A stretch of DNA of 64,000 nt from Moorena bouillonii PNG (GTDB lineage Bacteria; Cyanobacteriota; Cyanobacteriia; Cyanobacteriales; Coleofasciculaceae). The notes beneath the pieces are model-generated. The model saw nothing but the letters and a program-made list of their open reading frames with translations. It was not told the origin of the DNA and ran no database searches. The translations under genes were made by a program, and so were the position numbers. Of the stretch, positions 15,609 through 26,000 are shown piece after piece. The stretch lies in assembly GCF_001942495.1 (NCBI RefSeq), contig NZ_MKZS01000001.1, forward strand, positions 1,850,929 through 1,914,928, written 5' to 3'. Position 1 is the first letter of the stretch, and each line of letters starts with the position of its first letter.

Positions 15609-16505
15609 TCACTTGCTGCCATACAACAACCCATAACGAATCAACCCCCGGCGATACCCTCGACTCATTAACCCCATCGACAGTGCCGCTTGCACAATTT
15701 TCCAATTACTTTTAAGCAACCCTAAAATCGCTTTCGGCTCAAAAGCAGAATCAATCACAATATCCCAAAACGGTTCAACCGCATCTGACCAATCCGCCGT
15801 CCGAAGAGTTTGGAAATTCAAATTGCCAGCAATTTCCTCATACTCCTGCAAAGAAATCACATAAGGCAAACAATAAACCCGATAAATCTCAGCCAAATGC
15901 TGCTGTTCATCTGTTGTCAATTGTCCCGTCGCCAAGGTGATCGGACGATGACACCAAGTTGCCATTAAAAACTTTCCCCCAGGTTTGAGCACCCGATAAC
16001 ATTCCTGAAGAAACTGTTGCTTATCCGGCATATGTTCTCCACTCTCCATCGACCAGACAAAATCAAAGGTTTCATCAGCAAAAGGCATATCCAAAGCATT
16101 AGCAACCTGAAACTGAACCCGTGTCGCCAACCCAGCCTCTTGTGCTCGTTGAGTTCCTCGTGATGCTTGAACTGGACTTAAGGTAATGCCAGTAACATTT
16201 GCTTCAAACTGTTGCGCTAAATAAAGTGAACTGCCACCAATACCACAACCGACATCCAGGATAGTACTAGCTTGCTCCACTTGAGACCAACAGAGCAATT
16301 CATCAATCAAGTCAATTTGTGCCTGATATCGGTTTTTCTTCTCAGTACCCGCCCAGCCATAATAGCCATGGTGCATATGTTCACCCCAAACTGCTTCCCA
16401 CAAGCCAGAAGAGGCATCATAAAATTCCTGAATCTGTTTTTCAAGACTCAATTTTTCAAGACTTAATGTCATATCATGTCCAGTAGCATCGTTCCGTATC
16501 ACCAA
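15609..16505 (-). CDS. SAM-dependent methyltransferase, tocopherol-type
   Basis: This 298-residue class I methyltransferase closely resembles the gamma-tocopherol methyltransferase group of plants and cyanobacteria. The WGEHMHHGYYG signature is near residue 40-50. The SAM-binding glycine loop LDVGCGIGGSS follows at about 84-94, then VWSMESGEHMPDK and the LKPGGKFLMATWC post-motif at about 173-185. Such enzymes methylate the chromanol ring of tocopherols; related members act on other prenylated or small aromatic substrates, so specificity is not certain. A second start at 16472 (MTLSLEKLS) is also possible; neither start has a strong ribosome-binding site. Confidence 0.82.
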   Translation of the reverse strand: MVIRNDATGHDMTLSLEKLSLEKQIQEFYDASSGLWEAVWGEHMHHGYYGWAGTEKKNRYQAQIDLIDELLCWSQVEQASTILDVGCGIGGSSLYLAQQFEANVTGITLSPVQASRGTQRAQEAGLATRVQFQVANALDMPFADETFDFVWSMESGEHMPDKQQFLQECYRVLKPGGKFLMATWCHRPITLATGQLTTDEQQHLAEIYRVYCLPYVISLQEYEEIAGNLNFQTLRTADWSDAVEPFWDIVIDSAFEPKAILGLLKSNWKIVQAALSMGLMSRGYRRGLIRYGLLYGSK

Positions 16506-16652
16506 CTATAGCGGTTCTCACTTCCATAAACCATACCCAATTGAATGGGGGCACACCGTGATCCGCTACTAAGGAAAAAGGGTCTTGACAGATGGTAAAT
16601 CACAAATGAACAATGACAAAGACAAAGGACAAAGACAAATAACAAATGAGAC

Positions 16653-17990
16653 ATGACTATTCCCCGAACCATTTGCCTTGGATTCCTTTCCGTAATTGCC
16701 ATCGGAACTCTTTTGCTAATGATGCCATTTGCTGCTAGCGATGGCACATGGACTCACCCGATGGTGGCACTATTCACCTCAACTTCTGCTGTCTGTGTTA
16801 CTGGTCTAGTGGTTGTCGATACTGGCTCCTATTTTTCCTTTTGGGGACAGTTGATTGTGCTTGGCCTCTTTCAAATTGGCGGTTTGGGCTATATGACCAC
16901 CACCACATTTCTCATTTTACTACTAGGGCGCAAGTTCAAATTGAAGCAGAAAATCGCCATTCAACAAGCTTTAGATCGACAAGGTTTACAAGACAGTGCA
17001 GCATTAATTCGTTCCATCATTGCCACAGCAATAATTTTTGAAATTACAGGCATTTTTCTACTTTTACTAGTGTTTGTTCCCGATTATGGATTATACCAGG
17101 GACTCTGGTTAGCCATTTTTCATAGCATCAGTGCTTGGAATAATGCTGGATTTAGTCTGTTTCCAGACAGTTTAACAAGTTATCAGTCATCTCTTCTCCT
17201 CAATCTAGTGATCACAACTCTAATTATCTGCGGTGGCATTGGTCAACAGGTAATTTTTGAGTTTTATCTTTGGTTGCGCGATCGCATTCTACGACGACGT
17301 CAGTCTCTGGAATTTTCCCTGAATTTTAAAGTAGTCACTAGCACCACTCTCTTTTTGTTAATAGTGGGAGCAATCGCATTTTTATTGATCGAATTTAATA
17401 ATTATAACACTCTAGGCTCTTCAACATTATTATCAGACAAATTTCTCCAAGCTTGGTTTCAGTCAGTGACCACCAGAACCGCAGGTTTTAACACCATTGA
17501 TCTTGGTAAAATGACCACAGCCGGGTTATTTATTACCATTGCAATGATGTTTTTTGGAGCCAGTCCAGGGGGAACAGGTGGTGGAATTAAGACTACAACA
17601 GTAAGAATTTTAGTTAGTTCTACCAAAGCAATTTTACAAGGCAAAGAAGAGGTTTATCTATATAAGCGTCAGGTACCAACTGAACTAATTTTAAAAGCCA
17701 TTGGAGTCTTAGTAGGATCATTCGCTACAGTAATTCTATCAACACTTTTAATTTCCCTAGCTGAGCCAACCCTTGATTTTATTGAGATTTTATTTGAAGT
17801 TGTCTCAGCCTTTGCTACTGTCGGTCTTTCCACAGGGATTACCCCAGACGTTTCTACCTGGGCAAAGCTAGTTTTAATTGGAACAATGTACATTGGCCGG
17901 GTTGGAGTTTTGTTGCTCATGGCATCCCTACTAGGAGAACCCCGTCCCAGTTCAGTTCACTATCCAGAAGAAAACTTACTTGTAGGATAA
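16653..17990 (+). CDS. ktrB: Potassium uptake transporter KtrB
   Basis: This 445-residue membrane protein is the ion-translocating subunit of a Ktr/Trk-type K+ transporter. Four pore-loop repeats are visible, each with its selectivity glycine: SAVCVTGL near residue 45, SAWNNAGFS near 160, TRTAGFNTI near 280 and TVGLSTG near 393. About ten transmembrane helices surround them. The regulatory subunit gene ktrA follows on the same strand ~115 bp downstream. In cyanobacteria the Ktr system takes up K+ with Na+ dependence and is important for osmotic and salt adaptation. Confidence 0.92.
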   Translation: MTIPRTICLGFLSVIAIGTLLLMMPFAASDGTWTHPMVALFTSTSAVCVTGLVVVDTGSYFSFWGQLIVLGLFQIGGLGYMTTTTFLILLLGRKFKLKQKIAIQQALDRQGLQDSAALIRSIIATAIIFEITGIFLLLLVFVPDYGLYQGLWLAIFHSISAWNNAGFSLFPDSLTSYQSSLLLNLVITTLIICGGIGQQVIFEFYLWLRDRILRRRQSLEFSLNFKVVTSTTLFLLIVGAIAFLLIEFNNYNTLGSSTLLSDKFLQAWFQSVTTRTAGFNTIDLGKMTTAGLFITIAMMFFGASPGGTGGGIKTTTVRILVSSTKAILQGKEEVYLYKRQVPTELILKAIGVLVGSFATVILSTLLISLAEPTLDFIEILFEVVSAFATVGLSTGITPDVSTWAKLVLIGTMYIGRVGVLLLMASLLGEPRPSSVHYPEENLLVG

Positions 17991-18106
17991 TCCAATGGAA
18001 AAGGTATGCTGGCTTGGTAATGGCAAATTGCCAATGGCAATTAACACTTAAAAATTAACAAGTAACAAGTAAAAAAATACTATAGCAGTTATCAAAGGAG
18101 GCCGAA

Positions 18107-18802
18107 GTGAATCTATCATTTTTAACATTTTTGCGTAACCTACCCAAAGAAAATAAACAGTTTGCCGTTATTGGACTAGGGCGTTTTGGTCGAGCTGTCT
18201 GTTCCACACTATACCAACTTGGCTATGAGGTTCTGGGTACTGATATTGATGAAAAACTAGTTTGCCAAGTGTTAACCGAAAAAATAGCTTCCCATGCTGT
18301 GCAGCTCGATTCAAAAGAACCCTTAGCATTGAAAGAAGCCGGGATTTTAGAATTTGACACAGTAATTATTGCCATCGGTAACTATTTACAAGAAAGCATT
18401 ATCACCACCCTCAACTTAAAAGAAGCAGGAGTTCCTTACGTCATTGCTAAAGCTTCCTCAGAAGTTCATGGCAAGCTGTTAAAACGGGTAGGAGCCGATC
18501 ATGTAGTTTTTCCTGAGAATGACGCAGGTTGTGCTTTAGCACGCTCCCTCACCAAACCATCCATTTTGGAATGGTTTGACCTAGACTCTAAGCACAGTAT
18601 TGTCGAGGTCAGAGTGCCAGAAAAATTTGATGGCAAAACCATTATGGAACTGGAATTGCGCAAGCGCTATGGCTTGACTGTCCTGGCTATTAAGGGAGAT
18701 GCTGAATTTGAGATTAACCCTGACCCTAATCAACCTCTGTACAAAGATATGCTTATGGTTATCATTGGCTCCAACCCTGATATTGACCGCTTACCCATTT
18801 AA
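18107..18802 (+). CDS. ktrA: K+ transporter regulatory subunit KtrA
   Basis: This 231-residue RCK protein has the dinucleotide-binding G23-L-G25-R-F-G28 motif in its N-terminal Rossmann domain. A C-terminal TrkA-C/RCK domain starts around residue 150 (SIVEVRVPEKFDGKTI). It assembles as a ring on KtrB and gates it in response to nucleotides. The start is GTG, chosen because AAAGGAGG lies about 4 bases upstream of it and no ATG fits. It forms an operon with ktrB. Its stop codon overlaps the end of the convergent TPR gene by 4 bp, so the two transcripts must be antisense at their 3' ends. Confidence 0.92.
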   Translation: MNLSFLTFLRNLPKENKQFAVIGLGRFGRAVCSTLYQLGYEVLGTDIDEKLVCQVLTEKIASHAVQLDSKEPLALKEAGILEFDTVIIAIGNYLQESIITTLNLKEAGVPYVIAKASSEVHGKLLKRVGADHVVFPENDAGCALARSLTKPSILEWFDLDSKHSIVEVRVPEKFDGKTIMELELRKRYGLTVLAIKGDAEFEINPDPNQPLYKDMLMVIIGSNPDIDRLPI

Positions 18803-20190
18803 AGCTTAGGAATCCCTCTGTCTGGTTCAGACTTTTCCGGTTCCATCTGTTCAGTTTCAGTGGACTCTACCTTAGGAGTTTCTTGGGATTCTACCTCCAG
18901 AATTTCAGGAGACTTCATGTGTGGAATTTCAGGAGAGTCTACCTCAGGAGTTTCTTGAGTATCAACCAACTTGTCTTGTGCTTCTAGCTGCTTGATGTAC
19001 TCATCAACCTCTGTCACCTTCTCCTCATTACCAGCAAAGGCGAATAACTCTCTAGCTTTGACCAAAGAAGAGAGAGCTTCCTCTCGCTGTTGAGACTTTT
19101 CTAAAACTACACCCAAGTTGTAATGACCTTCTGCTAATGCCGGAGACAGGCTAAGAGCTTGCTGATATTCAGCCATGGCGTCCTCATACTGTTCTTGCTG
19201 TTGTAGAGCAACACCAAGGTTGTAGTGGGTCAAGGCGTGGTAAGGATCCAGTTGCACAGCTAATTTGAGTGTGGTAACTGCTTCGGCGTAGTCACCATTG
19301 GCTGTCAGTGCTGCCCCTAGCTGTCGGTAAGCATCCACATTTTCCGGTTCCAGTTCCGTCACCAAGCGAAACCGAGTAATCGCTTCCGCCAACTCCCCTT
19401 TCTCAAACAAAATTACCGCTAATTGATACTGAGCCGGAGCCAAGTTCGGGTCAACCTTAACTGCTTCCCTAAAAGATTCCTCTGCCGCTGACTTTTCCCC
19501 TTGCTCCACCAGTAATAGTCCCAACTGGTAGTGTGCTTTCTCCAATTTAGGTTGAGTGCGAACTGCTTGTCTGAGTGCAGTAGTTGCTGGTCCAATCTGC
19601 TCTTGCTCGACTAAAATCAGTCCCATGTTATAGTAAGCTTTACCATAATCTGGGTCTAGGCGAATGGTGGCTTGGTAGTGTTCGATCGCCTGTTCTTGAT
19701 TACCCTGAGATTCCAGAGCTAAGCCTAAATTATAATAAATATCGGCTGATTCAGGATTGAAAGACAACGCCTGTCGATAAGCAGCGATCGCACTATCGGG
19801 TGCCCCTTCCTTGTAAAAAGCAATGCCTAAGTTGTAATAAGCTTGTGACAAGGTTGGGTCAAGGGCAATAGCAATTTGGTATTGTTCCAATGCCAGCTGG
19901 TTCTTACCCTGCTGCAAATACGTATTCGCCAACAAATAACGTCCCATGGCCATATAGGGGTCAAACTCAAGGGCTTTACGAAAAGCGCGCTCTGCCCCAG
20001 GAAAGTCCCGACGTCCGTACAGTTTCACCCCAACTTGAAAGTATGAAGCCGCATCCAGGTTATTGGAGTATGGACCTTCCATCAACTGCTTGGTTCCTTT
20101 ATACTCAGGAATCTCTTTACCTTCAGCTTGACCAAAACTTGTCAAACCAAAGCTGATGATAGTGGCAGCTAGCAGCGGTATCGTTCTCAT
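18799..20190 (-). CDS. Secreted TPR-repeat protein
   Basis: This 463-residue protein starts with a signal peptide (MRTIPLLAATIISFG, cleavage likely near residue 24). About ten consecutive 34-residue TPR units span roughly residues 48-385, each showing the YxxLGxAL...GxxxxAIxxYxxALxLxP pattern. The final ~65 residues are an acidic, proline-rich tail of degenerate repeats (variants of V-E-S-Q-E-T-P-K). TPR arrays are protein-binding scaffolds; in the periplasm they often serve in envelope biogenesis or secretion. The partner is unknown. It is convergent with ktrA and divergent from the tldE gene. Confidence 0.85.
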   Translation of the reverse strand: MRTIPLLAATIISFGLTSFGQAEGKEIPEYKGTKQLMEGPYSNNLDAASYFQVGVKLYGRRDFPGAERAFRKALEFDPYMAMGRYLLANTYLQQGKNQLALEQYQIAIALDPTLSQAYYNLGIAFYKEGAPDSAIAAYRQALSFNPESADIYYNLGLALESQGNQEQAIEHYQATIRLDPDYGKAYYNMGLILVEQEQIGPATTALRQAVRTQPKLEKAHYQLGLLLVEQGEKSAAEESFREAVKVDPNLAPAQYQLAVILFEKGELAEAITRFRLVTELEPENVDAYRQLGAALTANGDYAEAVTTLKLAVQLDPYHALTHYNLGVALQQQEQYEDAMAEYQQALSLSPALAEGHYNLGVVLEKSQQREEALSSLVKARELFAFAGNEEKVTEVDEYIKQLEAQDKLVDTQETPEVDSPEIPHMKSPEILEVESQETPKVESTETEQMEPEKSEPDRGIPKL

Positions 20191-20289
20191 TCACCCTTTT
20201 CCTATATGCTGAGACATTTTTGGTATACTACAGGATAATATTTTTTTACTAGAATAATTAGCTGCTTATCAAGCCCATCCCCACAGGAA

Positions 20290-21642
20290 ATGACCCTAGC
20301 TGCTGCTCCGATATGCGATCGCAAAGATCAAGCCCTATCCTTAGTCGATTCAGTCATTGCCCAATCCCAAGCAGAAGGGGTATTCGTCAGTCTCAGCCTT
20401 GGTGACGAATTTCTGAGCCGCTTCTCGGAAAATCAGATTACCCAGAATATCAGCCGCCAACGCTGCCAACTTACCATTACCAGTTATTTCGGTAAGCGTT
20501 GTGCCTCTGCTACCACAACAGAACTAGACCCAGAGGCAATAGCCCAAACTATCCAACGTTCAGAACAACTGGCTCGCATTGCCCCAGAAGATCCTGAATG
20601 GGTACCCCTACTCGAATCCCAGGATTATGAGCAACGCACCCCAGCCTTCGATCAAGCCACCGCTACCCTTTCCCCCTTGGCACGGGGAGAAATGGTCAAG
20701 GGAGTATGTACCTTAACTGCTAAGGCAGGAGTCGAAGGGTCTGGTAAGCTTAGTACTCAAGCTTTTTTACGAGTTGTGGGGAACTCCCAAGGGTTACGAG
20801 CCTTAGACCAAGGTACAGAGGCAGACTGTAGCGTGACAGCCCGTATAGACGATGGTTCAAGTTGGAGTCATAGCACCGCCTTTGCCATAGAGCAGTTACC
20901 GATTTTAGAGAAGTCATCGATAACAGGTCTAATTGAACGAGCCTTAGCCTCACGTCACCCCCGTCAGGTCAATCCAGGCACCTACCCAGTCATCTTTGAT
21001 GGTGCTGCCTTTGCGGAATTGCTGTCTTGGGTAATCTGGAATATGGATGCTCGGGCAGCGGATGAAGGACGTTCCTTTATGTCCCATAGTGATCAAACCG
21101 GTAAGCCTACTGGTAACCGCTTGGGTCATCCAATGTTTAGCCCTATCGTCCAGGTACAACGCGACCCTGCTCATCCCCTACTCCAATTAGGCACTTGCTT
21201 TCGGGATGGGTTGAGTAATCGCTACACCGAGGTGATTAAGGATGGTATTCCCCAAATCCTTTACTATAGCCGCTATTGGGCAGCTCAGAAAGGTAAAGAT
21301 CCAACCGGACTATTGTTTCCCATTGTCATGTCCGGTTCTAGCCAAAGTCTAGCTGACCTGATTGCCCAGACAGAGCGAGGTATTTTGGTAAATCGTGCTT
21401 GGTATGTGCGCTATGTCAATCCCAAAACCCTAGAAGTCACAGGGATGACTCGTGATGGCACATTCTGGATTGAAGACGGTCAGATTGCCTACCCGATTAA
21501 AAACCTGCGCTTTAACCAAAGCCTGCCCCAAATGTTGAAAGAAGTCGATGCCCTAAGCAAAGTACAGCGCTACGGTAATATCGTAGTTCCAGGAGTTCGG
21601 GTCAAGGCATTTAACTTTGATAGTATCACTGACAGCATTTGA
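20290..21642 (+). CDS. TldE/PmbA-family protein
   Basis: This 450-residue protein has the full TldD/PmbA layout: an N-terminal domain (about 15-130), a central linker domain (~140-220) and the C-terminal beta-rich domain (230-445) with PVIFDGAAFAELL and GILVNRAWYVRYVNP. TldD and TldE form a heteromeric zinc protease that unfolds and degrades peptides and processes some peptide antibiotics. I see no HExxxH zinc site, which places this protein with the non-catalytic TldE/PmbA-like subunits; a partner TldD is not in the window. It lies 99 bp from the divergent TPR gene. Confidence 0.85.
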   Translation: MTLAAAPICDRKDQALSLVDSVIAQSQAEGVFVSLSLGDEFLSRFSENQITQNISRQRCQLTITSYFGKRCASATTTELDPEAIAQTIQRSEQLARIAPEDPEWVPLLESQDYEQRTPAFDQATATLSPLARGEMVKGVCTLTAKAGVEGSGKLSTQAFLRVVGNSQGLRALDQGTEADCSVTARIDDGSSWSHSTAFAIEQLPILEKSSITGLIERALASRHPRQVNPGTYPVIFDGAAFAELLSWVIWNMDARAADEGRSFMSHSDQTGKPTGNRLGHPMFSPIVQVQRDPAHPLLQLGTCFRDGLSNRYTEVIKDGIPQILYYSRYWAAQKGKDPTGLLFPIVMSGSSQSLADLIAQTERGILVNRAWYVRYVNPKTLEVTGMTRDGTFWIEDGQIAYPIKNLRFNQSLPQMLKEVDALSKVQRYGNIVVPGVRVKAFNFDSITDSI

Positions 21643-21769
21643 GGCAAATCATGAATGATGAAATATGAAGAATTAAAGAAGAAAGCTGTCATGTGAAATG
21701 TGAAAGCTCACATGTGAAAACTTTACCTTTTACCTTTTGCCTTCACTTAACCCATTACCCATTACCCAT

Positions 21770-23767
21770 TTAGCCCTTAGGTGTTTCTGCTTTGGGGTCA
21801 TTTACTACAGCAGGACAACGAATGGTAAAGGTAGAGCCAACACCAATCTGGCTTGTCACGCTAATTTGACAACCCATCATCTCGCAGAAGCGTTGGCTGA
21901 TGGAAAGACCTAAACCCGTTCCACCATACTTTTTGGTGGTTGAATTATCTGCCTGGGTAAATGGTTGAAATACTTTGTTAAGCTGTTCTGGAGTCATACC
22001 AATGCCAGTATCAGTTACTGAGAAGATCAACCAATCATCAGATTCGAGATTCGCTAAGGTATTGGGGGAGGTAGGAATATCGATGGTGGGGTAGGAAGGA
22101 CTTGAGGATCTCGAATAAGGTTGGGATAACTCCAAGATGAGTTCGTTCTTGCCATTCCTATGGTTACTTCCTTCACGCTTAATGCTAAAAGTAATCGTGC
22201 CTGTCTCAGTGAATTTTGCAGCATTACTTAGCAAGTTTAACAGAACCTGCTTGAGCTTAGTCCGGTCAGCCACCATTGTCCCGAGAGAGTCAGCACTGCT
22301 GATCTTTAGACTATTGTTCTTTTTCTGCATCAGTGGCTTAGCAAGGCTTTCCAATTCCACTATCAGGGTGGTAACATCAAAGCTTTCTAAGTACAGGTTC
22401 ATCTTGCCCGCTTCAATCTTTGAAATGTCTAGAACATCACTGATCAGTGTGAGCAGGTGCGTACCAGAGTTCCAAATCTCCTTTAAGTCAGAGACGAACT
22501 CGTCATAGCCTAACTCCTCGGCATCTTCCCACAGCAACTGACTTAAGCCCAGAATACCGTTAAGAGGTGTCCTTAGCTCATGGCTCATACTAGCCATAAA
22601 CGCACTCTTGGCATGGTTGGCTTCTTCAGCCGCTTCTTTTGCCTGTTGCAATTCAATCTGAGCCAACTTGTTCTCCGTAATATCCCGGACAATGGTCAGC
22701 ACTTCGTTATCTCCACTGACCACAATCCTTGCTTCAAAATGGCGGCGTTGGCCATTAATAAACCTCTCATGTTCAAAGATTTGGATCTCCCCAGTTTCCA
22801 AAGCTTGCTTAACATTGCGGATATAAAGTTGAGCTATATCTGGTGGTAATACATCATACACCGTTTTACCCAAGACTTGATCAAAAGACCCAAAAGAGTT
22901 CTGATTCCTTGCCACTTTATAATCTAGAAATATACCATCGTTGCTAAAGTGCAACATTAAATCTGGGATAGCATTAAGTAAGGCTCGATTTTTCTCTTCA
23001 CTTTGGCGCAGAGCTTCAGCTCGCTGTTCCAAACTTGCAACGAGTTTTTGCAGCCGGGAAGTCATGCTGTTGAAGGAATCTGCCAACTCCGCTAGCTCAT
23101 CCTTGGTGTGAACAGTAATCGTCTGGTTCAAGTTCCCAGCCGCCAGACGCTTGGTTGCAGCAGTCATCTGTTGCAATGGTTCAGTGATTGACCGACTCAG
23201 CAGCAGTGCCAACAGGGTACCAGCAGCCGCTGCAGTTACTGCCACCACTAGACCTTGATTGCGTACCGCAGCACTTTTATTATTCAGGGGAGCTGTAGAC
23301 AGTCCGACACTAATCGCTCCCACTGTCTGATTCCCTAGAATCACTGCCTTACCAGCAAAAAGTTGGTTATTTTCCCACCTAACAACTGTATCTTTACTCC
23401 TTAGCAGCTCCTGGCCAACAGAGTTACTCTCGAGACTATACACCTGACCGTCTACCGGATTGGCTTCGGCTACAATACGTCCATCTTTTTGGTAGATGAA
23501 ACCCTCCTCCACTAACCCCTGCTCCCCCAGCTGCTCCATGACCTGCTCCAAAGAATCAGCATCTGCAAGGTAGAGCGCATCAGCAGTCACTAAAATCAGA
23601 GTCTTAAGCAATAGTTCAGCCTGTTGCTTGAGTTCTTTACGAAAGGTTTGTTGCTCACGGTGCAGAGATAGCATGGTGACACTAGCCACTGCCACAATGA
23701 CCAAGCTAGTCATGGTCATTGTCAGTTTAGTGGCTAATGGCCATTGTCTCCAGCTAAATCTGCCCAT
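21770..23767 (-). CDS. Membrane sensor histidine kinase (HAMP-PAS-HisKA)
   Basis: This 665-residue sensor kinase has a transmembrane helix at about 15-35, a periplasmic sensing part (about 36-168) and a second helix at about 172-192. A HAMP domain (193-245), a PAS domain (260-370) and the phosphoacceptor H396 in [10 protein letters not shown] follow. The ATPase part carries the [10 protein letters not shown] box, DTGIGM and GTGLGLSI boxes. It has no receiver domain, and no response-regulator gene is adjacent. The gene starts 5 bp after the stop codon of the PhnD-like binding-protein gene on the same strand, so the two are one operon. The binding protein may present ligand to this kinase. Confidence 0.93.
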   Translation of the reverse strand: MGRFSWRQWPLATKLTMTMTSLVIVAVASVTMLSLHREQQTFRKELKQQAELLLKTLILVTADALYLADADSLEQVMEQLGEQGLVEEGFIYQKDGRIVAEANPVDGQVYSLESNSVGQELLRSKDTVVRWENNQLFAGKAVILGNQTVGAISVGLSTAPLNNKSAAVRNQGLVVAVTAAAAGTLLALLLSRSITEPLQQMTAATKRLAAGNLNQTITVHTKDELAELADSFNSMTSRLQKLVASLEQRAEALRQSEEKNRALLNAIPDLMLHFSNDGIFLDYKVARNQNSFGSFDQVLGKTVYDVLPPDIAQLYIRNVKQALETGEIQIFEHERFINGQRRHFEARIVVSGDNEVLTIVRDITENKLAQIELQQAKEAAEEANHAKSAFMASMSHELRTPLNGILGLSQLLWEDAEELGYDEFVSDLKEIWNSGTHLLTLISDVLDISKIEAGKMNLYLESFDVTTLIVELESLAKPLMQKKNNSLKISSADSLGTMVADRTKLKQVLLNLLSNAAKFTETGTITFSIKREGSNHRNGKNELILELSQPYSRSSSPSYPTIDIPTSPNTLANLESDDWLIFSVTDTGIGMTPEQLNKVFQPFTQADNSTTKKYGGTGLGLSISQRFCEMMGCQISVTSQIGVGSTFTIRCPAVVNDPKAETPKG

Positions 23768-23772
23768 GGAAT

Positions 23773-24711
23773 TTACCGATTCTCAACAATGTTGTATAAT
23801 TGTTGCATCCTGTCCAACCCCTGTAGAGTTGGGAATTCATCAAACTTAGCAGTCTTCTGGAACTTAGTCAGCACTTCTTTGCCCTTGGGGTCCTCATCCA
23901 TGGTAGTCAGGATACTTTTGAGCTGAGCCAGCAATTCAGGATCCATATTGGCTGGAACCATCACGACTTGCCGAGGCACTTTTTCCGTCTCAGCCAGGAT
24001 AGTCATGGCGTCCCGGACATCCTCCGGGACTTGCTTGAAAGTCTGGTTATCCACTGCACCAGCGTCTGCCTTTGAGCTAATCACCCATTGGATAGTATTT
24101 TCATCATCATCACTGAAGATATACCCCACCTCATTAGCTGCCACTACATCACTGGCTGATCCCTTTTCATTAGGCTTCAAACCTGCTTCAATCAGATAAG
24201 CCATAGGTAACATATAGCCAGAGGTCGATTGTCTATCATCAAACGCGACCTTCTTACCCTTGAGGTCAGCTAGGGATTTAATCCCTCGGTCTTTCATAGT
24301 AAAGATAATCGTGTGGTACTCAGCATCACCCCGTTTCCAACGGCGCAAAATTGGTTGAGCACCAGACTCTTGATTAATCCTCATCGCTGGGTAGAGACTA
24401 TCGAAGTATAGGTGTACCTCCCCTTCTTTGAGCCAGTTGATCATGGTCGGAAAATCGGAGGCAATTTTTACTTCGCCAGTGTTAATATCGAACTGACTCA
24501 AGTTCTCAGCCAGGTAATTTGCCAGGGGCTGGAAGCGGCGGATCTTTTTGGCTGGATTTTTTGAAATATCACCTAAGACAATAACCTTAGTGTCTTCAGA
24601 AATTGTCGATGGCTCTAAGCTAGGGTTTGATTGTTCTGGTTGTTGACTACAGCTCACTAAGGAAGTGAGCAGACCAACGAGCATAACTTTTCCTAACAGC
24701 TTGGTTAACAT
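23773..24711 (-). CDS. PhnD-like substrate-binding lipoprotein
   Basis: This 312-residue periplasmic binding protein belongs to the phosphate/phosphite/phosphonate (PhnD) family. A lipobox (LVSC, cysteine 21) anchors it to the membrane. Family motifs visible are [60 protein letters not shown] and [14 protein letters not shown]. Normally such a protein is followed by permease and ATPase genes. Here it is followed by a sensor kinase and no transporter genes are present, which points to a sensing role. Ligand is unknown; an oxyanion such as phosphonate or phosphite is an inference from the family. Confidence 0.87.
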   Translation of the reverse strand: MLTKLLGKVMLVGLLTSLVSCSQQPEQSNPSLEPSTISEDTKVIVLGDISKNPAKKIRRFQPLANYLAENLSQFDINTGEVKIASDFPTMINWLKEGEVHLYFDSLYPAMRINQESGAQPILRRWKRGDAEYHTIIFTMKDRGIKSLADLKGKKVAFDDRQSTSGYMLPMAYLIEAGLKPNEKGSASDVVAANEVGYIFSDDDENTIQWVISSKADAGAVDNQTFKQVPEDVRDAMTILAETEKVPRQVVMVPANMDPELLAQLKSILTTMDEDPKGKEVLTKFQKTAKFDEFPTLQGLDRMQQLYNIVENR

Positions 24712-25658
24712 AGTGTCCTACTCTCAATTACAGTTAGAACCGATGTCTTCACAGGTAGATACTAGGGTTAGCCATGTCAGTATGGCTACCTTAGCCAACT
24801 TAGCAAAGTTTTCAGTGAATCTACCTAAGAATAGCGATTTACTGCAGGACACTCTACCTAAACACAAAAGCCCATAGGTAAATTCACTGATTCGGTTATC
24901 CCCTTGAACTGTAGATGCCTTAGTAATTCCTTGGGTTAGGTGAAGATCAATACAGGGAACTTTATGCCAGAACACCCTAGTGCAGTTGGGCTAGAGCGAG
25001 TTGCATGCTTTGAGGGAATGACAGACTCGCCTGATGGACAAAGGGAAAAGGTATTCGTCTTACCCCAAGCCCTTTTCCTTGTCCTCGTAGGTTTTGCCTC
25101 CGAAAAATCATCTCTTTGAGAGTACCTTAGTTTCACCAGTTTCACCTCCCCATAGACACCCTCTGCTAAAGCAGACCTTGCATAGCTCGAAGCTCCGGTT
25201 TCTTGAGAAGTCATAGATTACCCTCCCGGTTAGACAATGACTCTTGAGCATCGGAGTAGATGCAAAGCGTGTGCTAGAACCTAGGAGCTATGTTATATGG
25301 TATCACTTGATCTCGTCACATAACATGATCTACTTACTAGCCTTTTTTTGCATATCTTAATAGTTATGGGCTCTTAATGTACACCTTATACTAGACTATA
25401 TCGAATGACATAATTTTAGATTATTAATATCTTTTAAGTAATTTAATTTGTTTTATTCAGTGATTGTTTGTGCATTTTTTCCTGTATATACACAATTTTA
25501 TATTAATTTAAAATTTATTCGTTGTAGGATTAAGTTTAAAATTAATAATGCGACTTGGTAGTATAACTCGATCGATACTCTAAATTTGCAGGAAAAAGCT
25601 TAAGTACCGTAAATACTATTGATAATGGGGGCGTTTCACACTCTGTTCTAGCTTACTA

Positions 25659-25717
25659 ATAGTTAATCTAATAATTTTTAAAAAAACTCTTTTTTTAAAA
25701 ATTATTAGATTAACTAT
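25659..25717. repeat. Perfect 28-bp inverted repeat, 3-nt loop
   Basis: The arm at 25659-25686 is exactly complementary to 25690-25717, with only CTC as loop. The inner seven pairs are A:T, so in RNA it would resemble a bidirectional intrinsic terminator. It stands in a gene-free stretch ~950 bp upstream of the PhnD start and ~390 bp upstream of the PEP-CTERM gene, so there is no obvious transcript for it to end. It could also be a cruciform-forming site or a tiny MITE. Confidence 0.8.
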
Positions 25718-25923
25718 CAAACTAGAGCAAAAAAACTAGTAATTATGATGACTAGTCAGAGTTATAACTAATTTTTTATATAAAAACTTAATCATATATC
25801 CAAAACTATGCTATGATTTTTTAATCATATTCTGCAAATTACCGCCAAAGTGGCGTGAAACAAAGTTGGATTAGGTTTTAAATTAAAGTGATCCCATCAG
25901 GCTTTGGTGATTCCTTATTTAAA

Positions 25924-26000
25924 GATTGACTAAAGACTTTGTGAAGTTTCAGTAAAGATTTTGTGAAGTTTCAGTGAAGACTACTAGAACTACACGAAAT
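25924..26000. promoter_or_regulatory. 11-bp-period direct-repeat array upstream of PEP-CTERM gene
   Basis: Seven consecutive 11-bp units, such as GATTTTGTGAA and GTTTCAGTGAA, lie ~110 bp before the start codon at 26110. Two adjacent units recur almost exactly, giving a 22-bp tandem repeat. On the other strand the units read TTTACTGAAAC and TTCACAAAATC. One-helical-turn direct repeats are the binding pattern of OmpR/PhoB-type response regulators, so this is a candidate operator. The resemblance to the Pho box at 28218-28280 is partial. Confidence 0.5.

Noticed and set aside
24936-25214. 92-codon minus-strand ORF
   Set aside because: It overlaps a hairpin-rich region, lacks a ribosome-binding site, and its residue pattern resembles no family I can name.
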